Shown piece after piece: positions 1-6,044 of a DNA stretch of 7,986 nt; the first letter of the stretch is position 1, and each line of letters begins with the position of its first letter. The notes under the pieces were generated by a model. That model did no database searches and was not told where the DNA came from. It saw only the letters and a program-made list of their open reading frames with translations. A program made the position numbers and the translations under genes. Origin of the DNA: Alphaproteobacteria bacterium (lineage in GTDB: Bacteria > Pseudomonadota > Alphaproteobacteria > Acetobacterales > Acetobacteraceae); the NCBI GenBank assembly GCA_013298245.1, contig JAAFHD010000157.1, forward strand, positions 1 to 7,986, in the 5' to 3' direction.

Positions 1-9
1 TTCCGATCT
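1..9. other. Possible Illumina adapter remnant at contig edge
   Basis: The first nine bases, TTCCGATCT, equal the 3' end of the standard Illumina adapter (which ends GCTCTTCCGATCT). Exactly at the first base of the window, this is more likely untrimmed adapter than genome. If so, the sequence left of about base 10 is artificial and the upstream region of the first gene is unknown. A chance 9-base match cannot be excluded. Confidence 0.5.
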
Positions 10-22
10 TACACTGCCCCGC

Positions 23-604
23 ATGCGGCTCATGGAATTCATCGCCCTCGTGCTGGTGATGGAGCTGACACCAGGGCCGAACATGAGCTGGCTCGCGGTG
101 CTGGCGATGGCGCGCGGGCGGGCGGTGGCGCTGCTCGCGGTGGCGGGTGTCGCGATCGGTCTCACGGTGCATGCGCTGCTGGCCGCGATGGGGCTGGGCG
201 TCTTGATCGCGGCATCACCGGCGTTGCACCAGGGGCTGCGCTGGGCGGGCGTTGCCGTCATGCTGTTCCTCGCGTGGGAGGCCTGGCGCGACGCCGCCCG
301 CCCCTTGCAGCCGGGCGCACCAGTGCCGCTGCGCGGCGTATTCTGGCGCGGCGTGCTGGCCAATCTGTTCAACGCGAAATCGATCCTGTTCTTCGTCACC
401 GTGGTGCCGGGTTTCGGCACGACGCCGCGCGAATTCGGCGCACTCGGCGCGGTCTATGTCAGCATCGCCACGGCGGTGCATGTCGGCGTGGTGCTGGCGG
501 CGGTTCGGCTGCGCCCTTGGCTTGAAGGCAGCGGCCAGCGCCGCCTGGTGCAGCGCGCGCTGGCCCTGGGTTTGGTGGCTGTGGCGCTGTGGCTGGCGGC
601 GTAG
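23..604 (+). CDS. LysE/RhtB family translocator (amino-acid or metabolite exporter)
   Basis: Inner-membrane exporter of the LysE/RhtB family, whose members pump out amino acids and related small metabolites; the substrate cannot be told from sequence. The 193-residue product is near the usual family length (about 200). The signature PGPN lies at residues 17-20 in the first membrane segment, and the second-half motif is present as ANLFNAKSILFF (residues 113-124) followed by VVPGF. Hydrophobic segments fall around 4-28, 36-63, 71-87, 114-131, 143-163 and 176-192, giving the expected six helices. The start is uncertain: no Shine-Dalgarno is visible before 23 or before the in-frame ATG at 32, and the frame is open to the window edge, where the bases may be adapter. 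The stop codon is 2 bases from the stop of the convergent reductase gene. Confidence 0.85.
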   Translation: MRLMEFIALVLVMELTPGPNMSWLAVLAMARGRAVALLAVAGVAIGLTVHALLAAMGLGVLIAASPALHQGLRWAGVAVMLFLAWEAWRDAARPLQPGAPVPLRGVFWRGVLANLFNAKSILFFVTVVPGFGTTPREFGALGAVYVSIATAVHVGVVLAAVRLRPWLEGSGQRRLVQRALALGLVAVALWLAA

Positions 605-606
605 CG

Positions 607-1629
607 CTATGCGTCGATCTGCACCACCAGCTTGCCGAAATTGCGCCCTTCCAGCAGCCCCATGAAGGCGCGCGGCGCATTGGCCAGGCCGACCACGATA
701 TCCTCCCGCACCTTCATCCGCCCGGCACGCATATGCCCCAGCATTTCCGCGCGGAACGCGGGGTAACGCGGCCAGCCGGTATCGCTGACGATGAAGCCCT
801 GCACGCGCAGCCGCTTGCGAACCACAGCACCCAGGTTCGGGCCTGCCGGCGCGCCAACGGTGTCGGCACCTGGCGCCTCATTGTATTGCGCGATCATGCC
901 GCACATCACCATGCGGCCGAAATCGCGCAGGCGCGGCCACACCGCCGCCTGCACTGCGCCGCCAACATTTTCCCAATACACATCGATGCCATCCGGGCAG
1001 GTCGCATTCAGCTGCGCGCGCAAATCGCCGCGATGATCAATGCACGCATCGAAGCCCAGTTCCTGCGTGACGAAAGCGCATTTTTCCGCACCCCCCGCGA
1101 TGCCCACCACGCGGCACCCGGCGGTCTTCGCCAACTGCCCCCCCACCTGGCCCACCGCGCCCGATGCCGCGCTGACCACCACCGTTTCCCCCGTGCGCGG
1201 CGTGCCGATATCGGCCAGCCCCACCCAGGCCGTCAGCCCCGGCATGCCGAGCACGCCCAGGTTCCACGATAGCGGCGCGTCATCGGTGGAAACAGGGGTC
1301 AACACCGCCGCATCCACCACCGAAAACCGCTGCCAGCCGGAACCACCCAGCACCGTCTGGCCGGGCGCGAAACGCGGGTGGCGGCTGGCCACCACCTCGC
1401 CCACCGTTTGGCCGCCCATCACGCTGCCCAGCGGCACCGGTGCGGCATAGGATTTCGCATCCGACATGCGGCCGCGCATATACGGGTCCAGGCTCAGGTA
1501 TTTCGCGCGCACCAGCACCTGGCCATCGGCCGGTTCCGGCACCGGGCCTTCGACGATCTCGAAATCCGCATCGGTGGGCGCGCCCACGGGGCGGCGGCGC
1601 AGCAGCACGGCGAGGTTTGTATCGGGCAT
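607..1629 (-). CDS. NADP-dependent oxidoreductase, MDR superfamily (CurA / leukotriene B4 dehydrogenase-like)
   Basis: Cytoplasmic zinc-independent medium-chain reductase that would reduce the C=C bond of alpha,beta-unsaturated ketones and aldehydes with NADPH, as E. coli CurA and the prostaglandin/leukotriene reductases do. Its 340 residues are the usual family length. The N-terminal GroES-like domain holds LSLDPYMRGRM (46-56). The Rossmann domain starts near GMPGLTAWVGL (128-138) and has the nucleotide-binding stretch AASGAVGQVGGQLAK (154-168). The family motifs DVYWENVGG (216-224), RVQGFIVSD (275-283) and NFGKLVVQI (330-338) follow. The ATG at 1629 is chosen because AAGGA precedes it on the minus strand and the family N-terminus begins there; a 16-codon upstream extension would run into the neighbouring VOC gene. 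The start codon is 40 bases from the divergent VOC gene. Family assignment is firm; the substrate is unknown. Confidence 0.93.
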   Translation of the reverse strand: MPDTNLAVLLRRRPVGAPTDADFEIVEGPVPEPADGQVLVRAKYLSLDPYMRGRMSDAKSYAAPVPLGSVMGGQTVGEVVASRHPRFAPGQTVLGGSGWQRFSVVDAAVLTPVSTDDAPLSWNLGVLGMPGLTAWVGLADIGTPRTGETVVVSAASGAVGQVGGQLAKTAGCRVVGIAGGAEKCAFVTQELGFDACIDHRGDLRAQLNATCPDGIDVYWENVGGAVQAAVWPRLRDFGRMVMCGMIAQYNEAPGADTVGAPAGPNLGAVVRKRLRVQGFIVSDTGWPRYPAFRAEMLGHMRAGRMKVREDIVVGLANAPRAFMGLLEGRNFGKLVVQIDA

Positions 1630-1669
1630 GGCGTTGTCCTTCGCGTTCGTTGGGTGCAGGCTACGCCGC
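1630..1669. promoter_or_regulatory. Short divergent intergenic region
   Basis: Only 40 bases separate the start codons of the reductase (-) and the VOC gene (+). The minus-strand Shine-Dalgarno AAGGA lies here, and a weak plus-strand GCAGG at 1656-1660. I see no convincing -35/-10 pair for either direction, so one or both promoters probably lie inside the opposite coding region. Confidence 0.4.
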
Positions 1670-2059
1670 ATGAGCACGCCACGCTACGGGATGCACCACA
1701 TCCACTATCGCACCACCGCGCCGGACACCGCCGCGACCTGGTTCAAGACCATGTTCGGCGCCGTGGAGAACACGCGCATGACCACGCCAGCCGGCACGCT
1801 GCGCGTGATGCTGGGGCTGGTCGGCCAGAACATCTATGTGGAGGAAGTGCCCGAAGGCACCGCCGGCGTGCCCGCCACCCCGCATCGGGGCCTCGAACAT
1901 ATCGGCCTGTCGGTCGATGACATCGAAGCCGCCGTCGCCGACATCACCGCCAAGGGCGGCATGCTGGCCAAGGGTATTTCCAGCCCCCGCCCCGGCGTGC
2001 GCATCTGCTTCATCGGCGGCCCCGATGGCATGCTGGTGGAATTGATCGAGGCGCGTTAG
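1670..2059 (+). CDS. VOC family protein (glyoxalase/bleomycin-resistance/dioxygenase fold)
   Basis: Small single-domain protein (129 residues) of the vicinal oxygen chelate superfamily, made of two beta-alpha-beta-beta-beta modules. By position, the four usual metal ligands are candidates at H10 (in MHHIHYR), E58 or E59 (IYVEE), H77 (LEHIGLSVDD) and E124 (MLVELIE), so a metal-dependent enzyme such as a lactoylglutathione lyase or methylmalonyl-CoA epimerase relative is possible. The second module, GLEHIGLSVDDIEAAV, is a textbook VOC strand-helix. The ATG at 1670 is taken as start; the longer open frame upstream would run through the reductase gene on the other strand. An internal ATG at 1691 is a less likely alternative because it removes the first strand. 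The gene diverges from the enone reductase, so a role in handling reactive carbonyls is plausible but inferred. Confidence 0.88.
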   Translation: MSTPRYGMHHIHYRTTAPDTAATWFKTMFGAVENTRMTTPAGTLRVMLGLVGQNIYVEEVPEGTAGVPATPHRGLEHIGLSVDDIEAAVADITAKGGMLAKGISSPRPGVRICFIGGPDGMLVELIEAR

Positions 2060-2544
2060 CCCGTCACACGGCGCAGCAGCCCAATCAACTGCGCGCGTTC
2101 GGTCTCGTCCAACCCGGCCATCAAGGCACCGTTCGCGGCGGCCCCGGCCGCGCGCGCATCCGTCACCGCGACATCACCGGCCGGCGTCATCACCAGCACC
2201 AATGTGCGCCGATCCATCGGGTCGCGATCGGTGCGGACCAACCCGCGCATCACCAGCCGCTTCATCACGCCCTGGATGGTCGCGCTGTCCATCGCGACCA
2301 GCCTGCCCAGCCGGTTCTGTGTGGCGCTGCGCAGTTCCGCCAGCTTGGTCAGCGCGGCGAATTGCGGCGCGGTCAGCCCCAAGCCGTTCGCCCGTTCCTG
2401 GAACAGGGCCTGGTGCCGCTGCACCGCGCGGCGCAGCAAATGCCCCGCCGAGCCATCAAGCGGATAGCGCGGCAAAGCCAGCCCCGTCTCGACCAACAGG
2501 TCAAGGCTTGGCGCGTGCATGGGGGCTTCCGGCGGGGGGACCAT
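2056..2544 (-). CDS. MarR family transcriptional regulator
   Basis: Winged-helix DNA-binding dimer of the MarR family, typically a repressor released by phenolic or other small organic ligands. With the ATG at 2544 it has 162 residues. The winged helix-turn-helix spans about 55-125: LTAPQFAALTKLAE (57-70), recognition-helix region MDSATIQGVMKRLVMRGLV (85-103), and the wing RDPMDRRTLVLVMTPAG (107-123), which carries the family D-x-R-x-x-x-L signature. The flanking helices 38-54 and 145-160 would form the dimer interface. Two starts are possible: ATG 2544 with AGAAGG only 3 bases upstream, or ATG 2520 (154 residues) with GGAAG 5 bases upstream; the wHTH is intact either way. Its TAA (2056-2058) overlaps the TAG of the convergent VOC gene. 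It is divergent from the TRAP operon, which it probably regulates. Confidence 0.92.
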   Translation of the reverse strand: MVPPPEAPMHAPSLDLLVETGLALPRYPLDGSAGHLLRRAVQRHQALFQERANGLGLTAPQFAALTKLAELRSATQNRLGRLVAMDSATIQGVMKRLVMRGLVRTDRDPMDRRTLVLVMTPAGDVAVTDARAAGAAANGALMAGLDETERAQLIGLLRRVTG

Positions 2545-2559
2545 TCGCCTTCTACAATG

Positions 2560-2583
2560 ACTTGCGCGCCGCGCGCGTCAAGT
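2560..2583. promoter_or_regulatory. Candidate MarR operator (inverted repeat)
   Basis: Exact inverted repeat ACTTG-N14-CAAGT in the gap between the divergent MarR gene and dctP. The half-site resembles the ACTTG/CAAGT and TTG/CAA half-sites known from several MarR-family operators. It would overlap the transcription start expected from the -10-like TACAAT at 2553-2558 and the -35-like TTGACG of the opposite strand, so one bound dimer could repress both directions. The GC alternation between the arms is imperfectly symmetric, so this is only a candidate. Confidence 0.4.
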
Positions 2584-2676
2584 ATGACAGTGCAATGGAA
2601 AGCGCCCCGCATTCCCAGATTGCGCACGGTTTCGCGTGCCGCTATCAAACGCGCATCAGGCGGGAACCACCGCCCT

Positions 2677-2683
2677 GGGAGGA
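2677..2683 (+). promoter_or_regulatory. Ribosome binding site of dctP
   Basis: GGGAGGA, the strongest Shine-Dalgarno sequence in the window, lies 4 bases before the ATG at 2688. It fixes the start of the binding protein and excludes the 162-codon upstream extension of the same open frame. High translation fits a binding protein needed in excess over its membrane partners. Confidence 0.75.
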
Positions 2684-2687
2684 TACC

Positions 2688-3821
2688 ATGACCGAAAACA
2701 CCGCCGCCCGGCGCGGCTTCCTGAAGGCTGGCGCTGCTGCTGCCACGGCCACTGCCATCCTGGCCACACCGCAGGTCAGCCGCGCGCAGACCGTGACGCT
2801 GCGCTTCCAGTCCACCTGGCCGCAGCGCGACATCTTCCACGAATTCGCGCAGGACTACGTGAACCGCGTGAACAGCATGGCCGGCGGACGCCTGCGCCTG
2901 GAATTGCTGGCCGCCGGTGCGGTGGTCGGCGCCTTCCAGCTGCTGGATGCCGTGCACAGCGGCACGCTCGACGGCGGCCATGGCGTGTCGGCCTATTGGT
3001 TCGGCCGCAACCGCGCCTTCAGCCTGTTCGGCACCACGCCGCCCTGGTTCGGTGATGCGCACCAGTTCCTCGGCTGGTTCTATTATGGCGGTGGCCAGGC
3101 GCTGTACCGCGAACTGATGCACGACATCCTGCGCATGAACGCGGTGGGCTTCCAGACCGGCCCGATGCCGACGCAGCCGCTCGGCTGGTTCCGCAACCCG
3201 ATCGAGCGCGCCGAGCAAATCCGTGGCCTGCGCTATCGCACCGTGGGCTTGGCGACGGACCTGTTCCAGGAAATGGGTGCCGCCGTTGTGGCCTTGCCCG
3301 GCGGCGAAATCGTGCCCGCGCTGGAACGCGGCGTGATCGACGCGGCGGAGTTCAACAACCCGTCCTCCGACCGCATCCTGGGCTTCCCGGATGTCGCGAA
3401 GAACTACTACATCCAGTCCTATCACCAGGCGGTCGAGACCTTCGAAGTGCTGTTCAACCGCCAGCGCTTCGACGCCCTGCCGGCCGAACATCAGGCGATC
3501 ATCCGCCACGCTTCGGAAGCCGCATCTTCCGACATGTCGTGGAAGCTGCAGGACCGCTACTCCGCGGACCTGCTGGCCATGCAGCAGCAGCAGCAGGTCA
3601 ACGTCCGCACCACGCCGACCGCCATCCTGGATGCGCAGCTCGCCGCCTGGGACCGCGTGATCGCGCGCCAGGAAGCCGACACCACCAGCCCCGCCACCGG
3701 CGCCTTCTTCAAGAAGGTCACGGACAGCCAGCGCGCCTGGTGCTCGCGCGTGGGCAACTTCTTCCTGCGCTATGAAGTCTCGGCCGTGCGCAGCTTCAAC
3801 CACTTCTTCGCGCGCCGCTGA
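2688..3821 (+). CDS. dctP: TRAP transporter substrate-binding protein DctP (TakP/FcbT1 type)
   Basis: Periplasmic solute-binding protein of a tripartite ATP-independent transporter; it captures an organic acid and delivers it to DctQM. The 377-residue precursor starts with a Tat signal: twin arginine in ARRGFLK (7-13), hydrophobic alanine-rich core 14-27 and probable cleavage after SRA (31-33). The mature part begins with TVTLRFQSTWP. The core motif RYRTVGL (182-188) contains the arginine that grips the ligand carboxylate. LPGGEIVPALERGVIDAAEF (203-222) is typical of the mannitol/chloroaromatic and 2-oxoacid branch of the family. Q163, R184 and E221 are spaced as the ligand and cation residues I recall from TakP. 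A run of five glutamines (299-303) is encoded by a pure CAG repeat. The substrate is not determined; 2-oxo, 2-hydroxy or aromatic acids are the likely class. First gene of the operon, with a terminator hairpin right after it. Confidence 0.95.
   Translation: MTENTAARRGFLKAGAAAATATAILATPQVSRAQTVTLRFQSTWPQRDIFHEFAQDYVNRVNSMAGGRLRLELLAAGAVVGAFQLLDAVHSGTLDGGHGVSAYWFGRNRAFSLFGTTPPWFGDAHQFLGWFYYGGGQALYRELMHDILRMNAVGFQTGPMPTQPLGWFRNPIERAEQIRGLRYRTVGLATDLFQEMGAAVVALPGGEIVPALERGVIDAAEFNNPSSDRILGFPDVAKNYYIQSYHQAVETFEVLFNRQRFDALPAEHQAIIRHASEAASSDMSWKLQDRYSADLLAMQQQQQVNVRTTPTAILDAQLAAWDRVIARQEADTTSPATGAFFKKVTDSQRAWCSRVGNFFLRYEVSAVRSFNHFFARR
3582..3596 (+). repeat. (CAG)5 trinucleotide tract in dctP
   Basis: Five uninterrupted CAG codons encode Q299-Q303 of the binding protein, in a helix-rich C-terminal region. 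The unit length keeps the frame if repeats are gained or lost. It is too short to infer real instability. Confidence 0.8.
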
Positions 3822-3847
3822 TTACCGCGTTGAAACTTGCGTGATAC

Positions 3848-3883
3848 GCGGCCCGGTGGCACTGCCACCGGGCCGCTTTTTTT
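3848..3883 (+). terminator. Rho-independent terminator between dctP and dctQ
   Basis: A perfect 13-base-pair stem, GCGGCCCGGTGGC (3848-3860) with GCCACCGGGCCGC (3864-3876), closes a 3-base ACT loop and is followed at once by seven T (3877-3883). It lies 26 bases after the dctP stop and 21 bases before the dctQ start. Its position inside a TRAP operon suggests partial termination, and a protected 3' end, so that dctP transcript exceeds dctQM transcript. I see no good promoter in the remaining 21 bases, so dctQM probably depends on read-through. Confidence 0.92.
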
Positions 3884-3904
3884 CGCGTTGGGGGGCAAAG
3901 AAAA

Positions 3905-4624
3905 ATGTCAGACAGCCTTTTCGTGGGCGGTCTTGCCGGGCTTGTCGCCGCGGCGATCATCGTGGGCATAGCGTTTTCGCAGGCCGCTTTTGTGCAGCGC
4001 GCGCTGCTGGCGGTGGACCGGTTTTCGACCCTGATCGGCCAGCTGTTTTCCTGGACCATCCTGCTGCTGACGGCGGCCATCGTCTACGAGGTCTTCGCGC
4101 GGCGCTTCTTCAGCGCGCCGACCAATTGGGGCTATGACGTCCAGTATATGCTCTACGGCACGCTGTTCATGTTCGCCGGCGCATACGCGCTGTCGCGCAA
4201 CGGCCATGTGCGCGGGGACTTCCTCTACCGGATGATGCCGCCGCGGCGGCAGGCCAGCCTGGATCTCGTCCTCTACATCCTGTTCTTCTTCCCCGCGATC
4301 TTCGCCTTCATGGTGGCCGGCTTCCATTTTTTCGAACTCAGCTACGTCCAGAATGAGCGCAGCATGTTCAGCCCCTCCGGCCCCATCATCTGGCCGTTCA
4401 AGGGCATCATCCCCATCGTCGGCTTCATCATGCTGTTGCAGGGCCTGGTGGAAACCGTTCGCTGCGTGCGCTGCATCCGTGAGGGCGACTGGCCGCAGCG
4501 CCTGTCCGACGTGCAGGAATTGGAACAGCTGATCCTGGCGCAAGCCGCCGAAAAAGACCCCGAACAACTGGCCCGCGAACTCGCCGAAAAGGGCGACGCG
4601 GCTTTGACCGCCAAGCCGCGCTGA
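3905..4624 (+). CDS. dctQ: TRAP transporter small permease subunit DctQ
   Basis: Small inner-membrane subunit that pairs with DctM and contacts the binding protein. The 239-residue product is long for the family (often 160-200). The DctQ core lies at about 46-190: YEVFARRFFSAPTNW (61-75), then YGTLFMFAGAYALSRNGHVR (84-103) ending in GDFLYR, the family R-F-x-x-P-x-x-W and H-V-R-x-D motifs. Hydrophobic segments are at about 7-25, 46-64, 80-97, 119-140 and 166-185, so there is one helix before the usual four. A charged tail (192-239), rich in Glu, Ala and Lys, is probably helical and cytoplasmic. The ATG at 3905 follows a G-rich stretch (3890-3895) that is only a weak Shine-Dalgarno. The stop is 10 bases before dctM. 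If the start were an internal one, the first helix would be lost, but I see no better candidate. Confidence 0.9.
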   Translation: MSDSLFVGGLAGLVAAAIIVGIAFSQAAFVQRALLAVDRFSTLIGQLFSWTILLLTAAIVYEVFARRFFSAPTNWGYDVQYMLYGTLFMFAGAYALSRNGHVRGDFLYRMMPPRRQASLDLVLYILFFFPAIFAFMVAGFHFFELSYVQNERSMFSPSGPIIWPFKGIIPIVGFIMLLQGLVETVRCVRCIREGDWPQRLSDVQELEQLILAQAAEKDPEQLARELAEKGDAALTAKPR

Positions 4625-4634
4625 GAGACCACCC

Positions 4635-6044
4635 ATGACCGACGCAGCACTGGGCCTTACCCAGCTTCTCCTGTTCCTGTTCTTCATCCTGCTGGGTTTC
4701 CCGATCGCCTTCACGCTGATGGCGATGGGGTTGTTCTTCGGCTTCCTCGGCATGGGCGACCGCGTGTTCGACCTGCTGATCCAGCGGACATACGCCGTCA
4801 TGAGTTCGGACGTGCTGCTGTCGGTGCCGCTGTTCGTGCTGATGGGCTACATCATCGAACGCGCGAACATCCTGGACCGGCTGTTCCGTTCGCTGCAGAT
4901 GGCGTCCGGCAACATCCCCGGCTCTCTCGCGGTCGCCACGCTGGCCACCTGCGCGCTGTTCGCAACGGCCACCGGCATCGTGGGCGCCGTCGTCACGCTG
5001 ATGGGCCTGCTGGCTTTCCCGGCCATGCTGCGCGCCGGTTATGACGTGAAGCTGGCGGCCGGCGTGGTCTGCGCGGGCGGGTGCCTGGGCATCCTCATCC
5101 CGCCGTCGATCATGCTGATCCTGTATGGTGCCACGGCCGGCGTGTCGGTCGTGCAGCTTTACGCCGCGGCCTTCATCCCCGGCATTTTCCTGGCTGGCAT
5201 GTACATCGTTTATGCCATCGGCATCGCCATCCTGAAGCCCGAGGTCGCCCCCCGCCTGCCGCCCGACGCGGTGAAGGTGCCCTTCGGCGTCATCGCGCTG
5301 AACCTGCTGACCAGCTTCTTCCCGCTCGCACTGCTGATCGCGATGGTCCTCGGCGCCATCCTGATGGGCCTGGCGACACCATCGGAAGCGGCCGCCATGG
5401 GCTCGCTCGGCTCGATCCTGCTGGCCATTGTCTACCGCGCCTTCACCTTCCAGAAGCTGAAGGAATCCGTGTTCCTCACCGCGCGCACCAGCGCGATGGT
5501 CTGCTGGCTTTTTGTCGGCAGCTACATCTTCTCATCCGTCTTCGGCTACCTGGGTGGCCAGTCGGTGGTGGAGGAATTCGTCAAATCCCTCCCCCTCAAC
5601 ACCTTCACCTTCATGCTCTTGGCGCAGGCCATCATCTTCGTGCTCGGCTGGCCTTTGGAATGGACCGAGATCATCGTGATCTTCGTGCCCATCTTCCTGC
5701 CGCTGCTGGATGATTTCGGCGTGGACCCGCTGTTCTTCGGCATCCTGATCGCGCTGAATTTGCAAACCAGCTTCCTCTCGCCGCCCGTAGCCATGGCCGC
5801 CTTCTACCTGAAGGGCGTGGCCCCCAAGCACGTCAAGATCGAGGACATCTTCAAGGGCTGCATGCCCTTCATCTACATCGTCGTCCTCACGATGGTGCTG
5901 GTCTACATCTTCCCCGGCATGGTCACCTGGCTGCCCGAGACGCTCTATGGTGGCCAGTCCGGCCCGCCCTCCATGTCCATCGACGCGCCGCCCGAAGGCG
6001 GCTTCCAGGAAGAAACCATCGGCGACCTGCCGCCGCTGCGATGA
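4635..6044 (+). CDS. dctM: TRAP transporter large permease subunit DctM
   Basis: Large inner-membrane subunit that carries the substrate and cotransported sodium by an elevator mechanism. The 469 residues are hydrophobic throughout, slightly longer than the usual 425-440. Family motifs occur in order: FPIAFTLMAMGLFFG (22-36), VPLFVLMGYIIERA (64-77), the first hairpin GGCLGILIPPSIMLILYGA (148-166), GLATPSEAAAMG (245-256) and the second hairpin LQTSFLSPPVAMAAFYLKG (376-394). These LIPPS and SPP loops form the substrate and ion site in characterised relatives. After the last helix (412-427) a proline- and acid-rich tail of about 35 residues (435-469) explains the extra length. GAGAGA (4623-4628) serves as Shine-Dalgarno and overlaps the dctQ stop. 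The stop TGA overlaps the ATG of the next gene (ATGA at 6041-6044), so expression is coupled. Confidence 0.96.
   Translation: MTDAALGLTQLLLFLFFILLGFPIAFTLMAMGLFFGFLGMGDRVFDLLIQRTYAVMSSDVLLSVPLFVLMGYIIERANILDRLFRSLQMASGNIPGSLAVATLATCALFATATGIVGAVVTLMGLLAFPAMLRAGYDVKLAAGVVCAGGCLGILIPPSIMLILYGATAGVSVVQLYAAAFIPGIFLAGMYIVYAIGIAILKPEVAPRLPPDAVKVPFGVIALNLLTSFFPLALLIAMVLGAILMGLATPSEAAAMGSLGSILLAIVYRAFTFQKLKESVFLTARTSAMVCWLFVGSYIFSSVFGYLGGQSVVEEFVKSLPLNTFTFMLLAQAIIFVLGWPLEWTEIIVIFVPIFLPLLDDFGVDPLFFGILIALNLQTSFLSPPVAMAAFYLKGVAPKHVKIEDIFKGCMPFIYIVVLTMVLVYIFPGMVTWLPETLYGGQSGPPSMSIDAPPEGGFQEETIGDLPPLR

Larger units (their letters stand above)
2545..2687. promoter_or_regulatory. Intergenic control region between marR-like gene and TRAP operon
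   Basis: This 143-base gap must hold the promoters of both divergent transcripts. On the plus strand, TACAAT at 2553-2558 is a five-of-six match to the sigma70 -10 box but has no good -35. A second candidate is TTGCGC (2620-2625), a 17-base spacer and TATCAA (2643-2648), which would start transcription near 2655. On the minus strand, TTGACG (2581-2576) resembles a -35, with only a poor -10. A short dyad, GCACG-N6-CGTGC (2624-2639), lies in the spacer of the second candidate. All promoter calls are by eye and tentative. Confidence 0.4.

Noticed and set aside
589..1272. 227-codon plus-strand frame through the reductase gene
   Set aside because: Shadow of the CurA-like gene; His- and Arg-rich translation without a domain.
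1466..1669. 68-codon upstream extension of the VOC frame
   Set aside because: It lies inside the reductase gene on the other strand and adds no VOC structure; the domain starts just after 1670.
2202..2687. 162-codon N-terminal extension of the dctP frame
   Set aside because: It runs antisense through the MarR gene, and the strong GGGAGGA site plus Tat signal fix the start at 2688.
2373..3803. 476-codon open frame on the minus strand opposite dctP
   Set aside because: It mirrors a well-supported TRAP binding protein; its translation is rich in His, Arg, Gly and Ala with no family motif. Long antisense frames are expected in GC-rich DNA.
3908..4801. 297-codon open frame on the minus strand opposite dctQ and the start of dctM
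   Set aside because: It covers two clear membrane-protein genes, and its composition (charged, His-rich, no motif) is what the complement of hydrophobic codons gives.
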